A DNA stretch of 64,000 nt from Psychrosphaera haliotis (GTDB taxonomy: Bacteria; Pseudomonadota; Gammaproteobacteria; Enterobacterales; Alteromonadaceae), in contig NZ_WOCD01000005.1 in assembly GCF_009728465.1 (NCBI RefSeq), forward strand, positions 186,001 to 250,000, written 5' to 3'. Every line of letters starts with the position of its first letter. The stretch's first letter is position 1. Shown piece by piece: positions 1 to 8,977 of the stretch. Position numbers and translations under genes: made by a program. Under the pieces are notes generated by a model. It was not told where the DNA came from, searched no databases, and worked only from the letters and a program-made list of their open reading frames with translations.

Positions 1-1
1 G

Positions 2-748
2 GGCTTGTTGTCTTTGATGTTAACGCAACGTTTACAAGAACAACAATCAAACAAAACAGATCAAAACAGCAAAACCCCCAACAACCATGAATCACAAGGG
101 AGCTTGGAAAGTGACACTAGCGCCACAGATATCAGTATTACTGCCGTTGAGTTAGATCAACTTGCTGCGAACCAAGCTTCGTTTAATTTTGCCCAAAGTC
201 CCTGGAACAACTTATTAAATGTTGTTAATGACGATATCCGAAGTTGGAATGAACAAACCACTGACAAGTTTGATTTGATTGTATGCAATCCGCCTTATTT
301 TACTGACTCACTCATTGGCGGTGATAATGCCAGGAATAAAGCTAGGCATAATGACAGTTTGCCGTTTAGGGATTTGCTAGCCGTCGTAAAAAGTCGTCTA
401 AAAGACAACGGCACCTTTGAATTAATTTTGCCCTGCGATGAAGCACTTACTTTCTTAAGCCTTGCCGCCGACTTGGCCTTTAAAAAGCTTGCGCTTACTT
501 ACGTGAAAACAACGCCAAATAAAGCACCTTCAAGAACATTGATAAAGCTTGGTTTAAAAACTGGTTCTTTTGAAGGCCATAACAACACAAACTTACATCT
601 CCCTGCGGAAAACGTTGATGTTGATGTTGATGTTGATGTTGATGTTGATGTTGATGTTGATGAAGTCATTATTCGTGATGAAAATGGCAAATATAGCGCT
701 AAGTTTACAAATTTGTGCCGTGCTTTTTATCTAAAAATGTCCGATTAA
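2..748 (+). CDS. trmN: tRNA1(Val) (adenine(37)-N6)-methyltransferase TrmN6, 5' end missing
   Basis: This is the C-terminal part of a class I SAM-dependent methyltransferase; the frame is open at the left edge, so the N-terminus lies outside the window. It begins inside motif I (GLLSLMLTQR), continues with the acidic-loop segment ITAVELD, and carries the catalytic NPPYF motif followed by the SLPFRDLL helix and a C-terminal AFYLKM block, the order seen in E. coli TrmN6 (YfiC). The family methylates N6 of A37 in tRNA1(Val). Two stretches are not in the E. coli protein: a Q/N/S-rich insert of about 33 residues between motif I and the VELD strand, and a run of eight Val-Asp dipeptides near the C-terminus. 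The assignment to TrmN6 rests on motif order and recalled similarity, and is fairly firm. Confidence 0.85.
   Translation, partial: GLLSLMLTQRLQEQQSNKTDQNSKTPNNHESQGSLESDTSATDISITAVELDQLAANQASFNFAQSPWNNLLNVVNDDIRSWNEQTTDKFDLIVCNPPYFTDSLIGGDNARNKARHNDSLPFRDLLAVVKSRLKDNGTFELILPCDEALTFLSLAADLAFKKLALTYVKTTPNKAPSRTLIKLGLKTGSFEGHNNTNLHLPAENVDVDVDVDVDVDVDVDEVIIRDENGKYSAKFTNLCRAFYLKMSD
614..661 (+). repeat. hexanucleotide tandem repeat, 8 x GTTGAT, inside trmN
   Basis: Eight perfect, uninterrupted copies of GTTGAT encode (Val-Asp)8 in the reading frame. Since the unit is two codons, gain or loss of units keeps the frame, so the array can change protein length without knocking the gene out. It lies in a loop just before the conserved C-terminal strand. 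Confidence 0.97.
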
Positions 749-847
749 ACCACCTTCTATTTAATCGCTTACCATCTTCTGGCATTATTGCCCTACCTCA
801 GAGCTTTGCGGCTCTATTTGTTAATCTGTTAACGATAAGAAAATAAT

Positions 848-3053
848 ATGAAAAAACTCATTAACACCCTATGTGCATTAGCTGTTGCTTTTTGCTCTAC
901 AGCACATGCTGAAAAACTAACACTCGAACGAATTTATGACGATCCTTCATTATCTGGAACGGCGCCTCGTAAATTAAAACTTTCACCTGACGGACAACGC
1001 GCTACTTACATTCAAGCCCGTGAAAACGACTACAACCGTTTTGACCTTTGGCAATACAATGTAGAAACTGGCAAGCGCTCAATGCTAGTTGACTCAGAAG
1101 CTTTATATTCTGGCCCTGAAAACTTGTCGGATGAAGAAAAAGCGCGTCGTGAACGCCAACGTATTTTTGGTAAAGGCATTCTAGAATATACATTCTCAGC
1201 AGACGGCACCGCTTTATTGTTTCCATTAAATGGCGACATCTTTTACTTTAAGCTAGGTTTCGGAAAAAGCGAAAAAGCTAACTAACGGTGAAGGTTTTGC
1301 TACCGACGTTAAGTTTTCGCCTAAAGGCACTTTTGTTTCTTTTGTTCGTGACCAAAACTTATATTTAATTGAAATTAAAACCGGTAAAACAAGAGCCCTT
1401 ACAACAAGCGGTGGCGATACGACTAAATTCGCGATGGCGGAATTTGTTGCTCAAGAAGAAATGGGCCGCATGACTGGTTACTGGTGGGCACCTGATGAGT
1501 CTACAATCGCATTAACAAAAGTAGATACAACGCCAGTTCAAGTTGCAACTCGTAATGAAATTTACGCCGACAGCATCAAGCTATTTAACCAACGTTACCC
1601 ATTTGCTGGTACAAATAACGTGAACATCGAACTGGGTTTATTAGACGTATCTAAGTCTGAAAGTGCTATTCGTTGGGTTGATTTAGGCGCTGAGAAAGAC
1701 ATCTACATTACTCGCGGCAAATGGTTACCTACAAGCAAAACGTTTAGCTACCAATGGCAGAACAGAAAGCAGCATAAATTAGAGCTTCGTTTTGTTGAAC
1801 GTGATTCTCTAAAACAAACAGTCGCCATTACTGAACAATCTGATACTTGGATTAACCTTCATGAAGCTCTAGTTTACCTAGACGATAGCTTTTTATGGGC
1901 ATCTGAGCGCGATGGTTTCCAACATATTTACCACTATGATTACAATGGCAAGCTACAAGCTCAGCTTACTAAAGGCGAGTGGATTGTAGATGCTTTAGAA
2001 GGCGTTGATAAAAATACTGGCGATGTTTATTTTACAGGCCGTAAAGACACGCCAACTGAGCGTCACTTATACAAGGTAAACCTAAACAAACCACAAGACA
2101 TTACTCGTGTATCTAAGCGAAGTGGTTTCCACAACATCACCTTCTCTAAAGACTCTAGTATTTACTTAGATTCATATTCAAATACTGCACAACCAACTCA
2201 AGTAAGTTTGCATAAAGCCACTGGCGAAATGCTAACGTGGATGGAACAAAACCAGGTTAATAAGCAACATGCTTTATATCCATACCTTTCGGATTGGGTG
2301 AAACCTCGTTTTGGTACGTTAACGGCTGAAGATGGCCAAACCCTTCATTACAGAATCTTTGAACCACAAGGCTTTAAAGGTAAACGCCCAGTTGTAAATT
2401 ATGTATATGGCGGTCCACATGCGCAGTTAGTAACAAATAGCTGGAGCAGCCGTAATTTTATTCTTCAACATTTAGTTCAAAAAGGTTACGTGGTATTCCA
2501 ACTTGATAACCGAGGTTCTTATAACCGTGGTAAAAAGTTTGAAGACCCAATTTACCAGCACTTAGGTGATATTGAATTAAAAGATCAGCTAGTAGGTATG
2601 GATTACGTTAAAACGTTAGACTTTGTAGACCCAGAACGCATTGGTGTTTATGGCCATAGCTACGGCGGTTACATGACGATCATGAGCATGTTTAAAGCAG
2701 CAGATGTGTTTAAAGTAGGCGTTTCTGGCGCTCCAGTTACCGACTGGACATTATACGATACTCACTACACTGAACGTTATGCAGGGCACCCTGGCGTTGA
2801 TGGTAAAGACTACGATAAGAGTAACGTATTTATGTATGCTGATGGCTTACAAGGCGACTTATTGATTTATCACGGCATGGCCGATGACAACGTATTATTT
2901 ACGCACGCCACTAAGTTATTCAAGCACTTACAAGATCTTGGTAAAGAGTTTGACGTAATGACTTACCCAGGCAGTAAACACAGTATTCGTGGTAAAAAGA
3001 CAGGCCTTCACTTAGCAAAAACTATCGTTCGCTACTTTGACAAGAACCTGTAA
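848..3053 (+). CDS. S9 family (DPP-IV type) prolyl oligopeptidase, frameshifted
   Basis: Exported serine peptidase of the dipeptidyl-peptidase IV group, expected to remove N-terminal dipeptides, often X-Pro, in the periplasm. The first 21 residues are a signal peptide ending THA-EK. A beta-propeller follows (repeats such as FSPDG and FSADG), then an alpha/beta-hydrolase domain with the nucleophile motif GHSYGGY (Ser), the acid in HGMADDNV and the histidine in GSKHS. The frame is broken near 1258-1260: the upstream part reads ...FKLGF and stops at 1285, while the next frame reads SEKAKKLTNGEGFATD and runs to the end. Removing one T of TTT restores a 734-residue protein, normal for the family. 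A Rho-independent terminator follows. Identification is firm; whether the break is real is not. Confidence 0.9.
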
Positions 3054-3083
3054 TTTCGCCTGAAACTACAAATACTTAATCAA

Positions 3084-3108
3084 GCCACTATTCTGTAGTG
3101 GCTTTTTT
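3084..3108 (+). terminator. Rho-independent terminator after the S9 peptidase
   Basis: Perfect 7-bp stem GCCACTA / TAGTGGC with a 5-nt loop, followed by six T. It starts 31 bases after the peptidase stop codon. Confidence 0.9.
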
Positions 3109-3365
3109 ATATCTGAACACCTGCCTATCTAGTTCCGTCCGGCTCTACCCAGTTCCACCTACTTCTATTTAGGTTCTAACTATTTTCATCCTAGTAACGC
3201 CTTGTTCCGTTTATCTGGTTTTTTGTTTCGCTTATCTTGTTTTCACCTAACTATTTTATGTTATGAGTATCACGACTTTTAAATATGAGTTAGCATGTTT
3301 GCCTCTCGCGCAGGGCTCAAAGCGCCTCATTAAAATATAAGTACACAGTCAAAAGGGAAAGTTAG
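3109..3365. other. intergenic region, pyrimidine-rich, no gene seen
   Basis: With the terminator, this makes a 312-base gap between coding regions. On the plus strand it is strongly C/T-rich and contains small imperfect duplications: CTAACTATTTT occurs twice (about 3177 and 3248) and GTTCCGT twice (about 3132 and 3203). I find no open frame with a ribosome-binding site and no convincing RNA fold. The last 15 bases hold the AAAGGGA-type ribosome-binding site of the next gene. Confidence 0.6.
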
Positions 3366-4208
3366 ATGTCTAAAATGTTAATCACTCTTGGTTTAGTTTT
3401 TGTATCCTTGGTTATGTCTCCATCGTCTAAAGCTGAAGAAACTGAAAGTGAACCTGGTATCCATGATAAAGGATCGTTTTTTGCCTATTGGGGATGGAAC
3501 CGCGGTTATTACTCTACGTCAGATTTAACACTCGAGGGTGACAATTATAAATTTGAGTTAAACGATATTAGCGCTTCGGATCGTCCTTCAACCATTGGCA
3601 TAGACCCGTACTTAAACCCTTTTGATATGACTCGCCCACAAACTAACTTTAGAGTTGGGTACTTTTTTGCTGACAATTATTCTGTTTCTTTTGGTGTTGA
3701 TCATATGAAATACATCATGGATCAAGAGCAAACGGCAGAAATCACTGGCCAAATTAATGTAGGTAGTGAGTTTGATGGAACGTATAACAATGAGCCATTT
3801 TATCTTGGACACAAAGATGAAGAAGGCGACGTTACATTCTTAGCTTTTGAACACTCAGATGGTTTAAATTATCTAAATGCAGAAGTGACGCGCTTTGATC
3901 AACTTCATCACTTTAGCGAGAACTTAATTGTTTCTAGCCTGCTGGGTGGCGGTATTGGCGTTATGTTGCCAAAAACAAATGCGACGTTGCTTAATAATGA
4001 ACGCCACGATGACTTCCACTTTTCAGGTTGGGGAACACACATTAAAGGCGGTTTAGAATTGAGTTACAAGTCGTTTTTCTTCCGTTCTGAAGTTAAATTA
4101 GGCTATATAGATATGCCAGATATTAGAACCACTGAATTTGAAGCGGACAGCGCATCGCAACACTTTAGGTTCACGGAATGGACGTTTGTTTTAGGTAGTT
4201 ATTTTTAA
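3366..4208 (+). CDS. probable outer-membrane beta-barrel protein of unknown function
   Basis: A 280-residue exported protein that I cannot assign to a named family. A cleavable signal peptide is clear (MSKMLITLGLVFVSLVMSPSS, cleavage after SKA). The mature part has short alternating aromatic/polar strands, for example FFAYWGWNRGYYS and FRVGYFFADNYSVSFGVDHM, and ends with a terminal phenylalanine (FVLGSYF), the usual signature for Bam-dependent barrels. A glycine-rich strand LLGGGIGVMLP suggests a small barrel of about 8-12 strands. The ribosome-binding site AAAGGGAAAG lies just upstream. It stands alone between terminators on the left and the ligase gene 145 bases to the right, so context gives little clue to its role. 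Confidence 0.75.
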   Translation: MSKMLITLGLVFVSLVMSPSSKAEETESEPGIHDKGSFFAYWGWNRGYYSTSDLTLEGDNYKFELNDISASDRPSTIGIDPYLNPFDMTRPQTNFRVGYFFADNYSVSFGVDHMKYIMDQEQTAEITGQINVGSEFDGTYNNEPFYLGHKDEEGDVTFLAFEHSDGLNYLNAEVTRFDQLHHFSENLIVSSLLGGGIGVMLPKTNATLLNNERHDDFHFSGWGTHIKGGLELSYKSFFFRSEVKLGYIDMPDIRTTEFEADSASQHFRFTEWTFVLGSYF

Positions 4209-4353
4209 GATCCTTATTTTAAAGTCGTTCTTTTTAAAGTAGCATTTTCAAAGTACAGTTACTAAAAACTGATCGTACAGAAACATCGAGTACAGCGGCA
4301 TTTTCTAGGAGCCTCTCCTAACCTTTGAATATTATTAATTTAAAGGAATGAAA

Positions 4354-5265
4354 ATGCCGTTTTTTATTACACTGCTTATCTGCTTAATAATTGTTTTTGC
4401 CCCTGTTGTATTAGCATCAAAGTCTACTCCCCAAGTCATGCTAGCAAGCACAAAAATGCTGGCGTCATTACCCAATAACACGTCTGGGTTCTATATTAGT
4501 GAAAAGTACGATGGCGTAAGAGCTTATTGGACTGGCAGTCACTTTTTAACTCGGCAAGGCAACACTATCAATGCGCCGTCATGGTTCACAAAGGACTTCC
4601 CTAGCGAAGCACTTGATGGTGAACTCTGGATATCCCGAAACAACTTTGACAGTGTTTCAGCAGCCATAAGACGCCATAAACCAAATCACAATGAGTGGCG
4701 CATGATTAAATTTATGGTGTTTGATATACCTATTCACAATCTGGCGTTTTATCAAAGAAAAGAGCGCTTACTCGAACTATTCAATCGCAATAAACCTTTG
4801 CCCAATGTTGAGCGAACTCTAGAAGATGACACTACGAGTCCAGCACCTGACTTTCCAACTTGGCTGCAGCTAGTATCTCATTTGGTCTTCGATACAAAGG
4901 TAGAGCTTGAAGGTTACTTTAACTCCGTAATAAAAGGTGCTGGCGAAGGCATTATGGTGAATGTAGGGAATGCCACTTACGAAGCAGGCCGAAGTAAAAA
5001 CATATTCAAAGTTAAACCTCTTTATGATGCTGAGGCCGTTGTAACGGCTTACCAACCAGGAAAAGGGAAATATAAAGGATTGTTAGGTGCACTTTGGGTT
5101 CGTAATAATAAAGGTCAAATATTTAAAATTGGCTCGGGCTTTACCGATGAAGAACGCCGTTCTCCACCCAAAGTGGGCGCCGTTATTACTTATGAATACT
5201 CTGGATTTAGCAAAACTGGGCTACCTCGCTTTGCGCGATTCTCCAAAATAAGAACTGACTTATAA
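4354..5265 (+). CDS. ligE: exported ATP-dependent DNA ligase (Lig E type)
   Basis: Minimal ATP-dependent DNA ligase with a signal peptide, the Lig E group known from several Gammaproteobacteria and Neisseria. The N-terminus MPFFITLLICLIIVFAP is a hydrophobic signal with cleavage near VLA-SK. The nucleotidyltransferase motif I is visible as SEKYDGVRAYW (adenylated Lys), then LDGELW (motif III), FMVFDIP, EGIMV (motif IV) and FKVKPLYDAEAVV (motif V), followed by an OB-fold with the GLLGALWV strand. At about 303 residues it has no extra DNA-binding domains, as expected. I chose the ATG at 4354 because the AAAGGA ribosome-binding site abuts the earlier ATG at 4348 but sits 6 bases from this one. 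It is the only gene between the barrel gene and a shared terminator. Its role, perhaps in processing imported or extracellular DNA, is unproven in the family. Confidence 0.9.
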   Translation: MPFFITLLICLIIVFAPVVLASKSTPQVMLASTKMLASLPNNTSGFYISEKYDGVRAYWTGSHFLTRQGNTINAPSWFTKDFPSEALDGELWISRNNFDSVSAAIRRHKPNHNEWRMIKFMVFDIPIHNLAFYQRKERLLELFNRNKPLPNVERTLEDDTTSPAPDFPTWLQLVSHLVFDTKVELEGYFNSVIKGAGEGIMVNVGNATYEAGRSKNIFKVKPLYDAEAVVTAYQPGKGKYKGLLGALWVRNNKGQIFKIGSGFTDEERRSPPKVGAVITYEYSGFSKTGLPRFARFSKIRTDL

Positions 5266-5317
5266 CACAACAATAACTTGCTGTGGGTTGCGGGTGTTAT
5301 TAACGCCTGTACAAAAA

Positions 5318-5357
5318 AGCCCAGCTATTGGGTTCAAACCAAAGTAGCTGGGCTTTT
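5318..5357. terminator. bidirectional terminator between ligE and pepO
   Basis: A 10-bp perfect stem AGCCCAGCTA / TAGCTGGGCT with a 17-nt loop is flanked by A6 on the left and TTTT on the right, so it can serve both convergent genes. Confidence 0.85.
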
Positions 5358-5406
5358 AACATGAAATAATATTCAATCTATTTCATGGCAAATAAAATTT
5401 AGATTA

Positions 5407-7485
5407 TTACCAAATTTTAACGCGTTTTTCTTCAGGCAGATAATGAGCATTACCCGGTTTAACATCAAACGCTTCGTAGAACTCTGGCATGTTTTGAACA
5501 ATGCCATTTACACGATAGCGACTAGGTGAGTGAGGGTCTGTTACTAAGCGTGTACGAAGTTCTTCGTCACGATATAGACGACGCCATACTTGTCCCCATC
5601 CTAAGAAAACACGTTGCTCACCAGTGAAACCATCAAGTACTGGAGATGGTTTACCATTTAAAGACATTTTATAAGCCTTAAATGCGATAGTTAAACCACC
5701 TAAATCACCAATGTTTTCGCCAAGTGTTAAGTCACCGTTTACAAACTCGCCTTCTAGCGCTTCAAAACCACTATATTGCTCAGAGAACAACTTACCGCGT
5801 TCTTGGAAGTTTTCTTCGTCGGCTTTTGTCCACCAGTTTCTTAGGTTACCGTCGCCATCGTACTTAGCACCTTGGTCATCAAAACCATGGCCAATTTCGT
5901 GACCGATAACAGCACCAATACCGCCATAGTTAACCGCATCTTCAGCATCTAAGTTAAAGAAAGGAGGCTGTAGGATTGCTGCTGGGAAAACGATTTCATT
6001 TTTAACTGGGCTATAATAAGCATTTACAGTTTGAGGTGTCATGCCCCACTCTGTGTTATCAATTGGACCACCTAGTTTGTCTAAATTCTTTTGAATTTCG
6101 AATTCGCTTGCACGGATGTAGTTACCTACTAAGTCACCCGCTTTAATTTCTAATGCAGAGTAATCAGTCCACTTATCTGGGTAACCAATTTTTGGCGTAA
6201 ATTTAGATAGTTTCTCAAGTGCAGCCACTTTCGTTTCTTCACTCATCCACTCTAGTTCTTTGATGCCTACTTCAAAACCTTTAATTACATTTTGAACAAG
6301 CTGCTCCATACGCTCTTTAGCTTCTGGCTTAAAGTGTTTCTCTACGTATAGTTTGCCTAGCATTTCGCCTAGAATTGAGTTTGCACCCGATACGGCTTTT
6401 TTCCAGCGAGGTTGTTGTTCTTCAATACCACGCAATGTTGTTCCATAAAACGCAAAATTACGATCTTCAAAGTCTGAAGAAAGCTGTGAAGCATACTCAG
6501 ATAAAGTGCGAAGCTTCATGTATTCTTTCCATGTCGCTACGTCAATATCTTTAAACATTTCGCCTAAGGCTTTCATGTAAGTGTTTTGGCTAGCTACTAG
6601 CTCTTCAGCAGAAAGGCCCATTGCAGCAGCATATTTATCCCATGCAAAGTCACCCATGTATTCTGAGAATTCAGCTGTAGAATACTTGTTATATCGCTTG
6701 TTCGCATCGCGGCTTTCAACACGAGTCCACATCTTATCAGCTAGTTTTGTTTCTAGTGCCATGATGCGTTCTGCTGCACCTTTAGCATCTTCAACACCTG
6801 CCATTTCTAACATATCACCAACGTAAGCCACATAGGCTTCACGGTTTGCTTGGCTTTTTTCATCTTCTTTAAAATAGTAGTCACGGTCTGGAAGACCAAG
6901 ACCTGATTGACCTACATAAAAGATGTATTGGTCAGACTTTTTAGCGTCGTTGTAAACATAACCACCTAGAGGGCCACTTACGCCTTTGCGATATAGCTTA
7001 CCAAATGTTTCTGCAACGTCGTCATGCGACTTAATGCTGTCGATAGCATCAAATAGAGGTTTAAGAGGAGCAACACCTTTGGTATTGGCACCTTCTTGAT
7101 CCATAAATGCATTATAGAAATCACCTAGCTTTTGTTCTTCGCTGCCTACTGCTGCATTTTTCATTGAAGACGCTTCTTCAATTATTAATCGTAGGTTTTT
7201 CTGAGCATCATCATATAGTTTTGTAAATGAACCATAGTTAGACTTGTCTGCAGGAATTGTTTGGTTTTTTAGCCAAGTACCGTTGGTATATACGTAAAAG
7301 TCTTCCTGTGGAGCAGCATTAGTATCCATGTTCTCTAGTGAAATACCTGACGTTAACTGCTTTTCTGCTTGTTGTTCTACTTTAACTTCTTGTGATGCTT
7401 GTTCTGTTTTTGGTGAGCAAGCTGTCAAAGACATTGCTCCCAACGCTAACGCGACGCCCGCGGCAACCGTAGTTAGTTTTTTCAT
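5407..7485 (-). CDS. pepO: M13 family zinc metallopeptidase (PepO-like lipoprotein)
   Basis: Neprilysin-family endopeptidase of 692 residues. The N-terminus is a lipoprotein signal (GAMSLTAC-SPK), so the enzyme is probably anchored in the cell envelope. The M13 N-terminal domain begins near residue 55 (MDTNAAPQEDFYVYTNGTW). The catalytic zinc motif VIGHEIGHGFDD is at about residue 530, followed by the third ligand in LGENIGDLGG at about 590; NAYYSPVKNEIVFPA, the substrate-binding strand, precedes the motif. The C-terminus ends RVKIW, like the conserved tryptophan end of neprilysins. Length matches the family. It is a single-gene unit between a shared terminator and the DUF1543 gene. It likely degrades small peptides outside the inner membrane. 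Confidence 0.93.
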   Translation of the reverse strand: MKKLTTVAAGVALALGAMSLTACSPKTEQASQEVKVEQQAEKQLTSGISLENMDTNAAPQEDFYVYTNGTWLKNQTIPADKSNYGSFTKLYDDAQKNLRLIIEEASSMKNAAVGSEEQKLGDFYNAFMDQEGANTKGVAPLKPLFDAIDSIKSHDDVAETFGKLYRKGVSGPLGGYVYNDAKKSDQYIFYVGQSGLGLPDRDYYFKEDEKSQANREAYVAYVGDMLEMAGVEDAKGAAERIMALETKLADKMWTRVESRDANKRYNKYSTAEFSEYMGDFAWDKYAAAMGLSAEELVASQNTYMKALGEMFKDIDVATWKEYMKLRTLSEYASQLSSDFEDRNFAFYGTTLRGIEEQQPRWKKAVSGANSILGEMLGKLYVEKHFKPEAKERMEQLVQNVIKGFEVGIKELEWMSEETKVAALEKLSKFTPKIGYPDKWTDYSALEIKAGDLVGNYIRASEFEIQKNLDKLGGPIDNTEWGMTPQTVNAYYSPVKNEIVFPAAILQPPFFNLDAEDAVNYGGIGAVIGHEIGHGFDDQGAKYDGDGNLRNWWTKADEENFQERGKLFSEQYSGFEALEGEFVNGDLTLGENIGDLGGLTIAFKAYKMSLNGKPSPVLDGFTGEQRVFLGWGQVWRRLYRDEELRTRLVTDPHSPSRYRVNGIVQNMPEFYEAFDVKPGNAHYLPEEKRVKIW

Positions 7486-7594
7486 GTGGTAATCCCCAAT
7501 TCATGTTATTTTTTTATAATTAGTTCTAGAGTAATGAAAGCAAATTCAAAGTCAACGACTCTAATTGAATGCCAATCAAATCCTGTAATACCCT

Positions 7595-8098
7595 TTAAGT
7601 TATAACGCGATAACCAAACCAGTCAGGCTTTATAATCTGCCCACCGGGTGATTCAGTTAAATGCACAAAATGTTGCCCGTCCAATAGTGAAACCGGAAAA
7701 CATTCATCCACTTCCATGAGGTTGTCTTTATGCGGAATAACCGAGTCTTTTAACAAAGTTGCTTTGGCTTGTTGCTTAGCATCTTCACTTGAGGCTGCCA
7801 CAAACAAACCAAACTCATGCAATTCGGTAAACTTTGTAGGCTGGTATCCGCCTAAGTTTACAAAATATAATTTTAACCCTGATGAACACTTTGTGTCGGC
7901 GATATCTATTTTGTAACCATCTATGTGGTTTACTTCCATATAACAGTCAATGTGTAGATTTTTTCTATTGCCATACCACTCAGCAATTAACTGCGGAATT
8001 GTGTCATCGATAGTATTCCCAACAACAAATCGTACATCATGGACTTCAATATTGGACTGCCCTGCAGAGCCACCTAAATAAACCATAAAGAGTTTCAT
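7595..8098 (-). CDS. DUF1543 domain protein
   Basis: Cytoplasmic protein of 167 residues with no signal peptide. It starts MKLFMVYLGGSAGQSNIEVHD and contains two similar halves (residues about 1-80 and 80-167), each with the phrase FVNLGGY- or MVYLGG-like, which is how I recognise DUF1543. The biochemical role of the family is unknown. It lies 17 bases downstream of tapT on the same strand and may be cotranscribed with it, though that context does not explain its function. Confidence 0.7.
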   Translation of the reverse strand: MKLFMVYLGGSAGQSNIEVHDVRFVVGNTIDDTIPQLIAEWYGNRKNLHIDCYMEVNHIDGYKIDIADTKCSSGLKLYFVNLGGYQPTKFTELHEFGLFVAASSEDAKQQAKATLLKDSVIPHKDNLMEVDECFPVSLLDGQHFVHLTESPGGQIIKPDWFGYRVIT

Positions 8099-8115
8099 TT
8101 ACAAAGTACCCCGAG

Positions 8116-8787
8116 TTAACGCTTATGAACTTGATAAGCGGTTCTGAAATTATTAAACAATTGCTCTAAAGTATCACCCAATTCCAACTCGCCGTTTTGT
8201 CTAAACAACTCAAAAGCCACTTCAACGGTGCTCAAGTGATGCTCATGATATGACTCTCTTAATTGGTATGAGCCTTTATTAAAACCAGACAATTGTAAAA
8301 CTGGAAACTGATCTAAATATGGTGATTTGATAAACATTTTTTTTGCTTGTCGCCAGGTACCGTCCAAAAATATCAATAACGGACGTTTGCCGTTTAGCTC
8401 CGCTTGCACTGGAATATTATGAATTTGTCGGTCAGGTTCAGCGGCGTCATGAACAAATACAATAATGGGATACCAAGCTTCGCTTTCAATCAGAGCCTTT
8501 AGGCTTTCTTCTAACTCAGTGCGATGCCAACGAAAGGCATAATTGTCTGGCACTACTTCACAAATTAATTGACCTGTATTAGACGGCTTGTAGTACTCAG
8601 CGTGATACATCAACATACACACCGCTATGTCTGTTGGTACTGGCGTAACAGAGCCACAAATACATTCACGTTCCTCTAACATGCACTCAGAACAGCGTTT
8701 TAAAGCCGCCCCTCTTGCCTTAAATTCTTTTTTTGAGAACTGTAATTCGTGCTCTCTTAATCTTCGAACTGAATTGATATGTGCCAT
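8116..8787 (-). CDS. tapT: tRNA-uridine aminocarboxypropyltransferase (DTW domain, TapT/YfiP)
   Basis: DTW-domain enzyme of 223 residues that transfers the 3-amino-3-carboxypropyl group of SAM to U47 of tRNAs, as shown for E. coli TapT (YfiP). Visible marks are the zinc-type cysteine cluster RCSECMLEERECIC at about residues 31-45 and the name-giving motif FLDGTWRQAKKM at about residue 140. It precedes the DUF1543 gene by 17 bases. No terminator is seen between the two. Confidence 0.9.
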   Translation of the reverse strand: MAHINSVRRLREHELQFSKKEFKARGAALKRCSECMLEERECICGSVTPVPTDIAVCMLMYHAEYYKPSNTGQLICEVVPDNYAFRWHRTELEESLKALIESEAWYPIIVFVHDAAEPDRQIHNIPVQAELNGKRPLLIFLDGTWRQAKKMFIKSPYLDQFPVLQLSGFNKGSYQLRESYHEHHLSTVEVAFELFRQNGELELGDTLEQLFNNFRTAYQVHKR

Positions 8788-8904
8788 GTTGCCTGTTAAA
8801 TACCTAATAATGGAGGTGAAATTACCATGAATATTAAAACGATAATGCTGAAATCTATGCCAACGGCACTTGTCTGTATCACTATTTTAGCACGACTAAA
8901 ATGC

Positions 8905-8929
8905 AAAAAGAGCGACCAATGGCCGCTCT
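8905..8929 (-). terminator. terminator of the pyruvate dehydrogenase operon
   Basis: On the minus strand, AGAGCG and CGCTCT form a 6-bp stem with a 9-nt loop followed by five T, 49 bases after the lpd stop codon. Confidence 0.8.
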
Positions 8930-8977
8930 CTCAAGTACTTTAGCAATTTACTCTCTAAGAGTAATTTACATAAGTAA

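Noticed and set aside
499..690. Small antisense frame with a Ser-Thr repeat
   Set aside because: It is only the reverse reading of the GTTGAT array in trmN.
785..825. Hairpin AGAGC...GCTCT after trmN
   Set aside because: Five-base stem with only a weak T stretch; too poor to call a terminator.
1256..1262. Programmed +1 frameshifting in the S9 peptidase gene
   Set aside because: No known slippery codon or stimulatory element; the same kind of break occurs in unrelated genes, so sequence error is simpler.
4306..4320. Small inverted repeat TAGGAG-CCT-CTCCTA before ligE
   Set aside because: Short stem, no T run and no known binding site; not enough to call a terminator or operator.
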